A DNA stretch of 64,000 nt from Flavobacterium sp. AED (lineage in GTDB: Bacteria > Bacteroidota > Bacteroidia > Flavobacteriales > Flavobacteriaceae), in assembly GCF_000812945.1 (NCBI RefSeq), contig NZ_JSYM01000006.1, positions 113,482 to 177,481 on the forward strand, in the 5' to 3' direction. Shown piece by piece: positions 24,519 through 33,045 of the stretch. The position numbers were made by a program, and so were the translations under genes. Within the stretch, counting starts at the first letter, position 1; every line of letters starts with the position of its first letter. The notes below the pieces were generated by a model. That model was given only the letters and a program-made list of their open reading frames with translations, was not told where the DNA came from and made no database searches.

Positions 24519-25666
24519 TTACTACAGCGAAACGTCTGGATATAATTGAAGAATACTATTTCTCCTCAAAATTGAGGGAAGTAAGACAATTGGCTTCTGA
24601 AGGGAAACCAATTATCAATATGGGAATTGGAAGTCCGGATTTACAGCCTTCACAAGCGGTTATAGATGCAGTAGTTCTTGCTATGCAAGAAGAAAATGCA
24701 CATCAGTACCAAAGTTACCAAGGGTTGCCGGAATTGAGAAAAGGAATGGCTGATTTTTATCAGAACAACTTTCAGGTGGCGTTGAATCCAAATACTGAGA
24801 TTTTGCCTTTGATGGGGTCCAAAGAAGGGATTATGCATATTTCACTGGCTTTCTTGAATGAAGGAGATCAGGTGCTGATTCCAAATCCAGGATATCCAAC
24901 GTATACTTCGGTGACAAATTTAGTAGGGGCAGTACCCGTTTATTACGATTTAAAAGAAGTAAATAACTGGGAACCTGATTTTGAAGCTTTGGAAAAATTA
25001 GATTTATCGAAAGTGAAAATCATGTGGATTGGTTATCCGCACATGCCAACAGGAGTAAGAGGAAGTTTACAGTTGTTTGAAAAGTTGGTGGCTTTCGCCA
25101 AAAAACATCAGATATTATTAGTTAACGACAATCCGTACAGTTTTGTTTTGAATGACAATCCTATGAGTTTGTTGCAAGTAGAAGGCGCAAAAGACGTGGC
25201 TTTAGAATTGAATTCTTTGAGCAAGACTTTTAACATGGCGGGCTGGAGAGTCGGAATGGTTTTAGGAAATGCAGCTTGTATCGATGCGGTACTAAAAGTA
25301 AAAAGCAACATGGATAGCGGTATGTTTTACGGGATTCAAAAAGGGGCAATTGAAGCTTTGAAAAGTGACAAGACTTGGTTTGAATCGATGAATGCAATTT
25401 ATAGAAAACGCAGAATTCTTACCGAACAACTAGCTGAGGAATTAGGATGTAAAGTTTATAAGGAAGGTGTTGGATTATTTGTTTGGGCAAAATTGCCTGA
25501 CGGAATTACATCGGCGGAGAAATTTATTGATGAAATTTTATATGATAAATCTATTTTCATTACGCCGGGAACAATTTTTGGTTCTAATGGAGAAGGATAC
25601 ATCCGATTTGCACTTTGTGTAAAAGAGGAAAAAGTACAAGAGGCTATAGAAAGATTTAGGAATTAG
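24515..25666 (+). CDS. Aminotransferase class I/II, probably aromatic
   Basis: A 383-residue fold-type I aminotransferase. PLP lysine in LNSLSKTFNMAGWRVGM (about residue 236); NDNPYSFVL and PNPGYPTY are cofactor-binding loops. The start ATG overlaps the pheA stop (ATGA), so the two are coupled. In this operon it most likely transaminates phenylpyruvate and hydroxyphenylpyruvate to Phe and Tyr. LL-diaminopimelate or aspartate aminotransferases have similar motifs, so specificity is from context. Confidence 0.88.
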   Translation: MITTAKRLDIIEEYYFSSKLREVRQLASEGKPIINMGIGSPDLQPSQAVIDAVVLAMQEENAHQYQSYQGLPELRKGMADFYQNNFQVALNPNTEILPLMGSKEGIMHISLAFLNEGDQVLIPNPGYPTYTSVTNLVGAVPVYYDLKEVNNWEPDFEALEKLDLSKVKIMWIGYPHMPTGVRGSLQLFEKLVAFAKKHQILLVNDNPYSFVLNDNPMSLLQVEGAKDVALELNSLSKTFNMAGWRVGMVLGNAACIDAVLKVKSNMDSGMFYGIQKGAIEALKSDKTWFESMNAIYRKRRILTEQLAEELGCKVYKEGVGLFVWAKLPDGITSAEKFIDEILYDKSIFITPGTIFGSNGEGYIRFALCVKEEKVQEAIERFRN

Positions 25667-25733
25667 GATTTTTTGATTTAGGAATTCAAATTAATCCTAA
25701 TTCGAAAGTCCCAAATCCCAAATAATATAAAAT

Positions 25734-26591
25734 ATGAATATACACGTAATAGGAATAGGGTTGATTGGTGGTTCGATGGTATTGGACATTAAAACACTGT
25801 ATCCGGAAGCCAAAATATATGGGATTGATAACAACGAAAGCCATTTGGCGGAAGCAATTGCTTTAGGAGTTGTTGATGCTGGTGCGACTTTTGATGATTT
25901 AAAAGAAGCAGATTTTGTAATCGTTTCTGTTCCGGTTGATGTTGCATTGACTGTTTTGCCAAAAGTATTGGATGTTATTGGTGATAGTACGATTGTTTTT
26001 GAAGTGGGCTCGACAAAGACGCCTATTTGCGAAGCGGTTGCCAATCATCCTAAGAGAAGAAATTTTATTGCAACACATCCTATTGCTGGGACGGAGTTCT
26101 CAGGACCATCGGCAGCGATAAAAGGATTGTTTCAAGGGAAAACGAATATCATTTGTGAGGTGGAGAAAACGACTTTCAAATTACAGGAAAAAGCGTTGCA
26201 ACTTTTTACAGCTATGGGAATGAGAATTCGTTATATGGATCCAAAATCGCATGACAAACACATTGCTTATGTGTCGCACTTATCGCATATCAGTGCATTT
26301 ATGCTTGGGAAAACGGTAATTAATAAAGAGAAAGACGAGCAGGATATTTTTGATATGGCAGGTTCTGGTTTTGAAAGTACAGTTCGTTTAGCCAAAAGTT
26401 CACCGGCAATGTGGACGCCTATTTTTAAACAAAACAGGAAACAAGTAGTAAAAACATTGGATGAATACATTTCTAATTTATTAAAGTTTAAGGAATTATT
26501 AGAAAAGGAAGATTACGATGCGATTTACAATGAAATGCAAAGTGTGAATAAAATAAAAGAAATATTAAACGGAATAAATATAAAAAAGTAA
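25734..26591 (+). CDS. tyrA: Prephenate dehydrogenase
   Basis: A 285-residue TyrA with an N-terminal Rossmann NAD site (VIGIGLIGGSMVLDIK, residues about 4-19) and the catalytic-site segments VEVGSTK, ATHPIAGTEFSGP (with the active-site His) and HDKHIAYVSHLSHISAF. Oxidatively decarboxylates prephenate to hydroxyphenylpyruvate. It lies 67 bases after the aminotransferase gene. No fused chorismate mutase or ACT domain; the mutase is fused to the next gene instead. Confidence 0.93.
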   Translation: MNIHVIGIGLIGGSMVLDIKTLYPEAKIYGIDNNESHLAEAIALGVVDAGATFDDLKEADFVIVSVPVDVALTVLPKVLDVIGDSTIVFEVGSTKTPICEAVANHPKRRNFIATHPIAGTEFSGPSAAIKGLFQGKTNIICEVEKTTFKLQEKALQLFTAMGMRIRYMDPKSHDKHIAYVSHLSHISAFMLGKTVINKEKDEQDIFDMAGSGFESTVRLAKSSPAMWTPIFKQNRKQVVKTLDEYISNLLKFKELLEKEDYDAIYNEMQSVNKIKEILNGINIKK

Positions 26592-26678
26592 TCAGCATTT
26601 ATCCCGAAACTTAGGGAGCAGGTTACAGTTAAAGAGAACAACACAGAATAAAATAAAAAAAAGTAAAAATTAGAAAAG

Positions 26679-27761
26679 ATGGAAAACAAGAAAGAAATGA
26701 GAAATTGGTTGAATGAATTCAATTTGACTCATCCATTTGTTATCGCAGGACCTTGTAGTGCTGAAACAGAAGAACAAGTATTGAAAATTGCACATGAATT
26801 GAAAGATTCAGATGTGAGTGTTTTTAGAGCAGGAATTTGGAAACCAAGAACACGTCCAGGAGGATTTGAAGGTGTTGGGGAAATAGGATTGAAATGGTTG
26901 CAAAAAGCAAAAGCAGAAACAGGTTTACTAATGGGAACTGAAGTAGCAACTGCTGCTCACTGTAAATTGGCTTTGGAACATGATATTGATGTGTTATGGG
27001 TTGGTGCTCGTACAACTGCAAATCCATTTGCGGTTCAAGAGATTGCTGATACATTAAAAGGTACTGATAAAATTGTATTGATTAAAAACCCTGTAAATCC
27101 AGATATGGCTTTATGGTTAGGTGGAGTAGAGCGTTTATATGCAGCTGGAATCAAGAATTTAGGAGTTATTCATAGAGGTTTTTCTACATACGAAAAAACA
27201 AAATACAGAAACATTCCAGAATGGCAGATTGCTATCGAATTGCAAAACAAATTCCCTGATTTACCATTAATCATTGATCCATCTCATATTACAGGAAACC
27301 GTGATATGATTCTTGAAGTGACTCAAGAAGCGTTGGATTTGAATTATGACGGTATGATTATCGAAACGCATACTGATCCAGACAATGCTTGGAGTGATGC
27401 AGCACAACAAGTAACACCTGACGCTTTGAAACAAATTTTCAAAGATTTGAAAGTGAGAAAACATGACGATGCATCGGATGAATTTACGAATAAAATGACA
27501 AAATTGAGAGCGAATATCGATGTTTTGGATGCTAATTTATTGGAATTGTTAGGAAAGCGTATGAAAGTTGCTGACGAAATTGGTCAAGTGAAAAAAGACG
27601 CAAACGTTGCAGTATTGCAAAACAATCGTTGGAATGAAATCCAAGAGAAAATGATTTTGGAAGGTGGAAAAAAAGGATTGACAGAAGAATTTATAGTTAA
27701 ATTATTCAAAAACATCCACCAAGAAAGTATTGGTCACCAAGAAAAAATATTGAACTCTTAA
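26679..27761 (+). CDS. DAHP synthase fused to chorismate mutase
   Basis: A 360-residue bifunctional enzyme. Residues 1-~265 are a type I-beta DAHP synthase (FVIAGPCSAET, RAGIWKPRTRPGGFEG, IIDPSHITGNRD). Residues ~275-360 are an AroQ-type helical chorismate mutase (KLRANIDVLDANLLELLGKR, AVLQNNRWNEIQEKM). It catalyses the first step of the shikimate pathway and the chorismate-to-prephenate step, so the operon covers entry and both exits. In this fusion type the mutase domain commonly serves as the feedback sensor for prephenate; that is family knowledge. Confidence 0.93.
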   Translation: MENKKEMRNWLNEFNLTHPFVIAGPCSAETEEQVLKIAHELKDSDVSVFRAGIWKPRTRPGGFEGVGEIGLKWLQKAKAETGLLMGTEVATAAHCKLALEHDIDVLWVGARTTANPFAVQEIADTLKGTDKIVLIKNPVNPDMALWLGGVERLYAAGIKNLGVIHRGFSTYEKTKYRNIPEWQIAIELQNKFPDLPLIIDPSHITGNRDMILEVTQEALDLNYDGMIIETHTDPDNAWSDAAQQVTPDALKQIFKDLKVRKHDDASDEFTNKMTKLRANIDVLDANLLELLGKRMKVADEIGQVKKDANVAVLQNNRWNEIQEKMILEGGKKGLTEEFIVKLFKNIHQESIGHQEKILNS

Positions 27762-27794
27762 TTAGCTAAATAAGATTAATTATTTTTATTTATT

Positions 27795-27825
27795 AAAACC
27801 TACAATTTATTTGTAGGTTTTTTTT
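27795..27825 (+). terminator. Terminator at the end of the aromatic operon
   Basis: Stem AAAACCTACAA / TTGTAGGTTTT with a five-base loop, continuing into a T run. Confidence 0.9.
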
Positions 27826-27866
27826 GTATTATTGTGTGAAATTTTAACAATCTAACCTTTAATTTT

Positions 27867-29519
27867 ATGAAAAAACAATTACTACTTTTTTTTGCATTTT
27901 TTATGTTTTGTCTAACAGGCTATTCTCAATACAAAATTGAAAACATTGGGATTTCTTATGGTGAGGAAATCACAGAAGAAAAGGGAAAAATTATTAAAAT
28001 TATTGGAGAAGCCAATAATAAAATTTACGCATTAGGTTTAAAAGGAAAAAAAGAATATTTCTTAAAAATTTTTTCGTCAAAGGAAATGAAGTTGTTATCT
28101 AATAAACCGATAGTTTTACCTGAGCTGGATGATAAAGAAATAGGTTTTGAGGAAATAACAATTTTAAATGATAGAATATATGTTATTGGAAGTGTTTATA
28201 AACGAAAAGAAAAAATTTTCAATCTAGTCGGAATCGAGTTTTCTGAAGATGGCGTTTTAAGTAATAAAATGGTGACCATGTTTGAATCTCAGGTAGCAAA
28301 AAGTTCAGACAGAGGAGGTTTCTATTTTAAACAATCTCCTGATGAAAATAAATTATTGGTTATGCATACTGCATTATTCGAAAAGGAAGATGCGATGAAA
28401 TATGAAATTAAATTGTTTGACGATTCTTTGAATGTAAATTTTGCTACTGAAAATAAAGTGTCTTATGATGATTCCAAAAAAGATTACCAGTTTACAATTT
28501 CTGATTTTGATGTAAATTTTAAAAATGATGTATTCTTGATTGTAAATGAAGGATATAGAGATTCTAAAAAGAAAGAAAAGATTGAAAAATTTGAACTCCA
28601 TATTTTTAAAAATGAAAATAAATATAAAAAAGAGGTTGTAAATATTGATGTAAAAGACAAGGAGATCATCAATTGTAAAATGTTGTCAACTAATAAAAAC
28701 ACATTGCAAATAGTTGGTTTTTACTCTAGTGTGAGAGAGAATGGTAAAGCGAATAAAGAGTTGAAAGGGGTATATAATGCTACTATAAATTTGGCTACTA
28801 ACGTAAATGATAACCTTAAATTCAATGAATTTGACTATGAAACCAAAGTTAAATTACTTGGAGAGCGAAGAGCTAAAAAAGGAAAAGATGTTAAACCTTT
28901 ATACGAGATTCATTCAATAATAGAAAAAAATGACGGTGGACTTATTGTTTTGTCGGAATATAGAATGGTTATTGTAGGACAAACACAAGGTTTTGGGCCA
29001 CTAGGTTTTACCCCAATAACTTATATTACTAACGAAATGATTGTTACATGTCTAAAACCTGATGGATCTCTAGATTGGAGTAATGTGGTTGCAAAAGATC
29101 AATCGGCTGCGGTTACAGTATTGTCTTTAGGCTTTTTTGGTACAGGTGGAAACGGGAATTTTAATGTAAGTGCGGGTGTTTCTATTCCATTAACTGTTAT
29201 GGGAAAAGGCCCAGAATATTTAAGTGGAATTCCAATTTATAAAGATGGACAATTGAATATCATTTTTAATGATAATAAAAAGAATAAGGGAATTACTGAT
29301 ATCGAAGAAATCAAATCATTGGGGAATTATAATAATTCAGTACCAACACTTTTTGTTTTTGATAATAAAGGGATAATAACAAGGAAGGATCCGGAAGAGG
29401 CTATAAAAAATGAATTGGTTATGAGGCCTGGAATTTTTTATAGAAAAAATGAAAAAGAATTTTTAATTTATGCTTCAAGGAAGTCCGAAGATAAATTAGG
29501 AAGAATGATTTTAAATTAA
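27867..29519 (+). CDS. Secreted protein of unknown function
   Basis: 550 residues. An N-terminal signal peptide (MKKQLLLFFAFFMFCLTGYS, cleavage before or near QYK) targets it to the periplasm or surface; the Cys at residue 15 lies inside the hydrophobic core and is not a convincing lipobox. I do not recognise a family. The body has repeated beta-rich stretches with GxxNNKIYALGLK, NDRIYVIGSVY and GGLIVLSEYR, suggesting a beta-propeller-like or WD-type repeat architecture, which is inference. No C-terminal sorting domain of the type IX system is evident. It stands alone between two terminators. Confidence 0.75.
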   Translation: MKKQLLLFFAFFMFCLTGYSQYKIENIGISYGEEITEEKGKIIKIIGEANNKIYALGLKGKKEYFLKIFSSKEMKLLSNKPIVLPELDDKEIGFEEITILNDRIYVIGSVYKRKEKIFNLVGIEFSEDGVLSNKMVTMFESQVAKSSDRGGFYFKQSPDENKLLVMHTALFEKEDAMKYEIKLFDDSLNVNFATENKVSYDDSKKDYQFTISDFDVNFKNDVFLIVNEGYRDSKKKEKIEKFELHIFKNENKYKKEVVNIDVKDKEIINCKMLSTNKNTLQIVGFYSSVRENGKANKELKGVYNATINLATNVNDNLKFNEFDYETKVKLLGERRAKKGKDVKPLYEIHSIIEKNDGGLIVLSEYRMVIVGQTQGFGPLGFTPITYITNEMIVTCLKPDGSLDWSNVVAKDQSAAVTVLSLGFFGTGGNGNFNVSAGVSIPLTVMGKGPEYLSGIPIYKDGQLNIIFNDNKKNKGITDIEEIKSLGNYNNSVPTLFVFDNKGIITRKDPEEAIKNELVMRPGIFYRKNEKEFLIYASRKSEDKLGRMILN

Positions 29520-29520
29520 A

Positions 29521-29552
29521 AAAAAGCTGCCTGAATCAAGGCAGCTTTTTTT
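29521..29552 (+). terminator. Terminator after the secreted unknown protein
   Basis: A run, stem AGCTGCCT / AGGCAGCT with a six-base loop, then seven T. It begins two bases after the stop codon. Confidence 0.92.
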
Positions 29553-29597
29553 ATAAACTTAACTCCTATCAATAAACGGGCATAAACTTTAAAATTT

Positions 29598-29605
29598 TAT
29601 CTTTG
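29598..29605 (+). promoter_or_regulatory. rsgA -7 element directly abutting the start codon
   Basis: TATCTTTG ends only four bases before the rsgA ATG (29610), so the transcript would start at or next to the start codon (leaderless). No TTG at the usual -33 distance. Confidence 0.55.
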
Positions 29606-29609
29606 CACC

Positions 29610-30587
29610 ATGACAGGACTAGTATACAAATCTACAGGAAGTTGGTACACCGTAAAATCCGAACAAGGTGATTTTATCGAATGCCGTATGAAAGGGAAAT
29701 TCCGAATAAAAGGAATCAAAAGCACCAATCCTATTGCTGTGGGTGATGTAGTGGATTATGAACTCGAGGAAACATCAGATACTGTTACGGGAACCATCCA
29801 TAAAATTCACGACAGGAAGAACTATATCGTTCGAAAATCAGTGAATTTATCGCATCAAATGCATATTATTGCCTCAAATATTGATCGGGTTTTCTTGTTG
29901 GTTACCATAAATAATCCACCTACGACTTTTAATTTTATTGACCGTTTTCTGGTTACTGCCGAAGCGTATGGAATTGAAACGATATTGGTTTTTAATAAAA
30001 TAGATACTTTTGACGATGCTACTCTTGATGAGCAATTGTATATGCAGCATGTATACCAAGAAATTGGATACAAATGTTTACGCGTTTCTTCTACTGAAAT
30101 GAAAGGAATCGAAGAGTTGAAGGAAATGATGATTGGTAAAGTGAGTATGTTTTCAGGACACTCTGGAGTGGGAAAATCAACTTTGGTAAATGCAATGGAA
30201 CCTTCTTTGCATCTAAAAACAAAAACAATTTCTGAAGCAAGTAAGCAGGGACAACACACGACGACTTTTGCAGAAATGTATGATTTATCATTTAATGCCA
30301 GAATCATCGATACGCCGGGTATCAAAGGTTTTGGGATTGTAGATATGGAAAAAGAAGAAGTGAGTGGTTATTTTCCTGAGTTTTTCAAATTGAAAGAACA
30401 GTGTAAGTTTAATAATTGCTTGCATAAAGAGGAACCGCATTGCGCCATTAAAGCTGCATTAGAAAGAGATGAAATTGCATGGTCCCGTTATAGAAGTTAC
30501 CTTAAAATTCTCGAAGGTGACGATGAACATTATCGTACGGATATTCATAATGAAGACAGAATAATTAGTGATAAAACAAGAGAATAA
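29610..30587 (+). CDS. rsgA: Ribosome small subunit-dependent GTPase A
   Basis: A 325-residue circularly permuted GTPase. OB-fold at the N-terminus (about 1-75; GDFIECRMKGKFR), G4 NKID (about 130), G1 GHSGVGKST (about 184-192), G3 DTPG (about 231), and a C-terminal zinc site C-x4-C-x-H-x5-C (QCKFNNCLHKEEPHC). It matures the 30S ribosomal subunit. The start at 29610 gives the normal family N-terminus; the next Met is 28 residues in, inside the OB fold, so the short promoter-to-start distance is probably real. Confidence 0.95.
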   Translation: MTGLVYKSTGSWYTVKSEQGDFIECRMKGKFRIKGIKSTNPIAVGDVVDYELEETSDTVTGTIHKIHDRKNYIVRKSVNLSHQMHIIASNIDRVFLLVTINNPPTTFNFIDRFLVTAEAYGIETILVFNKIDTFDDATLDEQLYMQHVYQEIGYKCLRVSSTEMKGIEELKEMMIGKVSMFSGHSGVGKSTLVNAMEPSLHLKTKTISEASKQGQHTTTFAEMYDLSFNARIIDTPGIKGFGIVDMEKEEVSGYFPEFFKLKEQCKFNNCLHKEEPHCAIKAALERDEIAWSRYRSYLKILEGDDEHYRTDIHNEDRIISDKTRE

Positions 30588-30590
30588 TAG

Positions 30591-30617
30591 AGACGCGATT
30601 TATCGCGTCTGTTTTTT
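30591..30617 (+). terminator. Terminator after rsgA (AGACGC hairpin)
   Basis: Perfect stem AGACGCGA / TCGCGTCT, loop TTTA, then a T run. Same stem framework as 15541-15560. Confidence 0.85.
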
Positions 30618-30630
30618 ATAGAATAAAAAA

Positions 30631-31083
30631 ATGAAAGTTGTAATTCAAAGAGTCTCCTCCGCTTCTGTAACTATTGATGAAAAAATTGTTGCCAATATCC
30701 AAAAAGGCTTATTGGTTTTAGTTGGAATTGAAGATAGTGACACGCAAGAAGATAGTAACTGGTTGGTTGCTAAAATCGTAAACCTGCGAATTTTTGGAGA
30801 TGAAAACAATGTGATGAATTTATCCGTAAAAGATATTGACGGTGATATAATTGTGGTAAGTCAGTTTACACTTCATGCTTCTACTAAAAAAGGCAATCGC
30901 CCTTCCTATATTAAAGCCTCAAAACCAGAAGTTGCCATTCCATTGTATGAAAATTTTGTAAAACGTCTGGAAATAGAGTTGGAGAAGAAAGTTCAAACAG
31001 GTGTTTTTGGTGCGGATATGAAGGTGCTTTTGTTAAATGATGGGCCTGTAACGATACAAATTGACAGTAAAAATAGAGAATAA
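30631..31083 (+). CDS. dtd: D-aminoacyl-tRNA deacylase
   Basis: A 150-residue DTD. Starts MKVVIQRVSSASVTID, with the conserved SQFTLHASTKKGNRPSY active-site segment and the C-terminal NDGPVTIQ motif (the NxGPVT signature), whose cross-subunit Gly-cisPro lies in GP. Hydrolyses D-amino acids from tRNA in the cytoplasm. Only 43 bases from rsgA, but a terminator hairpin lies between. Confidence 0.95.
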   Translation: MKVVIQRVSSASVTIDEKIVANIQKGLLVLVGIEDSDTQEDSNWLVAKIVNLRIFGDENNVMNLSVKDIDGDIIVVSQFTLHASTKKGNRPSYIKASKPEVAIPLYENFVKRLEIELEKKVQTGVFGADMKVLLLNDGPVTIQIDSKNRE

Positions 31084-31130
31084 ATTTTTTTTGCCGAATT
31101 TTTCTTATAAATTTGAGAAAAATGTAATCT

Positions 31131-33041
31131 ATGCAATTTAAATTTACTTGTTTTCTATTGTTGTTTTCTTCTACATTACTTCTTGCACAAAAAAGCGAAT
31201 ATAATACGCTATCTATCGCTGATAGCCTCAAAGAAAATGCAAATGCGGTAGTTCGTTTGAATCAAATTGATATTACTATTTCGTCTCAAAGGAATATGAA
31301 TATCAAAACCAAAAGAGTAGTTACCGTTCTAAATGAAAAGGGCATTGGCGAAATTGAAGCGACAGAATACTATAGCAAAACGTCCTCAGTAAAAAATATA
31401 GAAGCATTAGTCTTTGATGGTTTTGGTATTGAAATTAAAAAAATAAAAAGGAAAGATTTCAAAGATCAAAGTGCAGTGAGCGGAAGTACGCTTTTCTCTG
31501 ACGACCGTATTATTTATTTGGATTACACACCTATCCAATATCCCTTTACCATAATTTATGAAAGCGAAGTAGAAAGTTCAAACACTGCTTTTATTCCACA
31601 ATGGTATCCCTTAAGTGATTACTTTGTAAGTGTTGAAAAAAGTGTTTTAAATGTAAATTATCCTTCTACTCTTGGTTTTAAAAAGATGGAATCTAATTTT
31701 TCTAATTTTAAAATTAATAAAACGGTAGATTCATCCACGCAACTTTCTTATACCGCCACTAATATTACTGCTCAAAAAGAAGAAGATTACAGTCCTGGGT
31801 TTACTACTATTTTTCCAAAAGTAATGATGGGTTTAGAAAATTTTCATCTTGAAAATGTAGATGGAAACGCTAAAACCTGGGCTACTTTCGGGCAATGGTA
31901 TTCCGATAAAATTTTATCAGGAACAACCGAATTATCTGAAGAAACCAAATTAAAAATGAAAGCGCTTGTTGGGGACGAAAAAGATCCAATAAAGAAAGCA
32001 AAATTGATTTATAATTATGTGCAGCAAAAATCGCGATATGTAAATATCAGTATTGGAATCGGAGGGTGGAAACCAATGTTAGCTGCTGATGTTGATCGAT
32101 TAGGATATGGTGACTGTAAAGCATTGACTAATTATACAAAAGCACTTCTTAATGCAGTTGATGTACCATCATACAATACTATTTTATACGGAAGTCCTCG
32201 CAAACGAAATATTGAGCCTGATTTTGTATCCATGCAAGGCAATCATATGATTTTATCGATTCCTAATGGGGATAATTATATTTGGCTGGAATGTACTAGT
32301 CAGGACACACCTTTTGGTTATCAAGGAACCTTTACTGACGATAGAGATGTTTTAATTATGAAGCCAGAAGGAGGAGAAATTGTGCGAACTAAAATTTATC
32401 AAGACAAAGACAATACCCAAATCAGTAAAGGAAAATTTTCTTTATCGCAAACGGGAAATTTTTTAGGGAAAATAATTATTGTCTCAGAAGGGTCACAATA
32501 CAATCAAAAAGCAGCTATAGAGAATTTTCAGCCTACAGATAAAGAAGCGCATTATAAAAAATATTGGGATAATATCAATAATTTAAAAATTGATAAAATA
32601 ACATTTACTAACGATAAGGAAAAGGTCAGTTTTACTGAAAATGCTGAAATTAGTGCCGTTAATTATGGAAGTGTTTCAGGAAATAAGATAATGTTTGTGG
32701 TCAATGGGTATAACCAAATTACAGGAAATGTAAAACGAATCCGAAATCGGAAAAATCCATTTGAAATTCAAAGAGGATATGTAGATGGAGATGAAATCGA
32801 GATTAGTTTGCCTTCAGGGTTTTCTATTGAATTTCTACCGAGTAATTTTGAATTGAAAACGAAGTTTGGAGAATACAAAACTGAAATCATCAAGAAAGAT
32901 GCTGCTAATCTTGTTTATAAGCGTACCATGTTCTTGAAAAAAGGATTTTATTCTAACAAAGAGTACGATGAATACCGTCTTTTTATGGAACAGATTTCCA
33001 GAAATGACAATGCTAAAATTATTTTAACCAAAACCATGTAA
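31131..33041 (+). CDS. Secreted DUF3857/transglutaminase-like protein, catalytic residues present
   Basis: 636 residues with a signal peptide (FKFTCFLLLFSSTLLLAQ). A DUF3857 beta-domain covers about 45-240, a transglutaminase-core about 280-400, and a beta-rich DUF2569/3858-like tail follows. The transglutaminase nucleophile is Cys329 in GYGDCKALTNY and the His is His372 in GNHMILS; the acidic member is probably the Glu in WLECTS. This looks like an active cysteine protease/transamidase fold in the periplasm; the substrate is unknown. It heads a tightly packed run of four related genes. Confidence 0.85.
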   Translation: MQFKFTCFLLLFSSTLLLAQKSEYNTLSIADSLKENANAVVRLNQIDITISSQRNMNIKTKRVVTVLNEKGIGEIEATEYYSKTSSVKNIEALVFDGFGIEIKKIKRKDFKDQSAVSGSTLFSDDRIIYLDYTPIQYPFTIIYESEVESSNTAFIPQWYPLSDYFVSVEKSVLNVNYPSTLGFKKMESNFSNFKINKTVDSSTQLSYTATNITAQKEEDYSPGFTTIFPKVMMGLENFHLENVDGNAKTWATFGQWYSDKILSGTTELSEETKLKMKALVGDEKDPIKKAKLIYNYVQQKSRYVNISIGIGGWKPMLAADVDRLGYGDCKALTNYTKALLNAVDVPSYNTILYGSPRKRNIEPDFVSMQGNHMILSIPNGDNYIWLECTSQDTPFGYQGTFTDDRDVLIMKPEGGEIVRTKIYQDKDNTQISKGKFSLSQTGNFLGKIIIVSEGSQYNQKAAIENFQPTDKEAHYKKYWDNINNLKIDKITFTNDKEKVSFTENAEISAVNYGSVSGNKIMFVVNGYNQITGNVKRIRNRKNPFEIQRGYVDGDEIEISLPSGFSIEFLPSNFELKTKFGEYKTEIIKKDAANLVYKRTMFLKKGFYSNKEYDEYRLFMEQISRNDNAKIILTKTM

Positions 33042-33045
33042 AACT

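Noticed and set aside
29855..30325. 156-codon open frame antisense to rsgA
   Set aside because: Lies wholly inside the strongly conserved rsgA gene; no promoter, no recognisable protein features.
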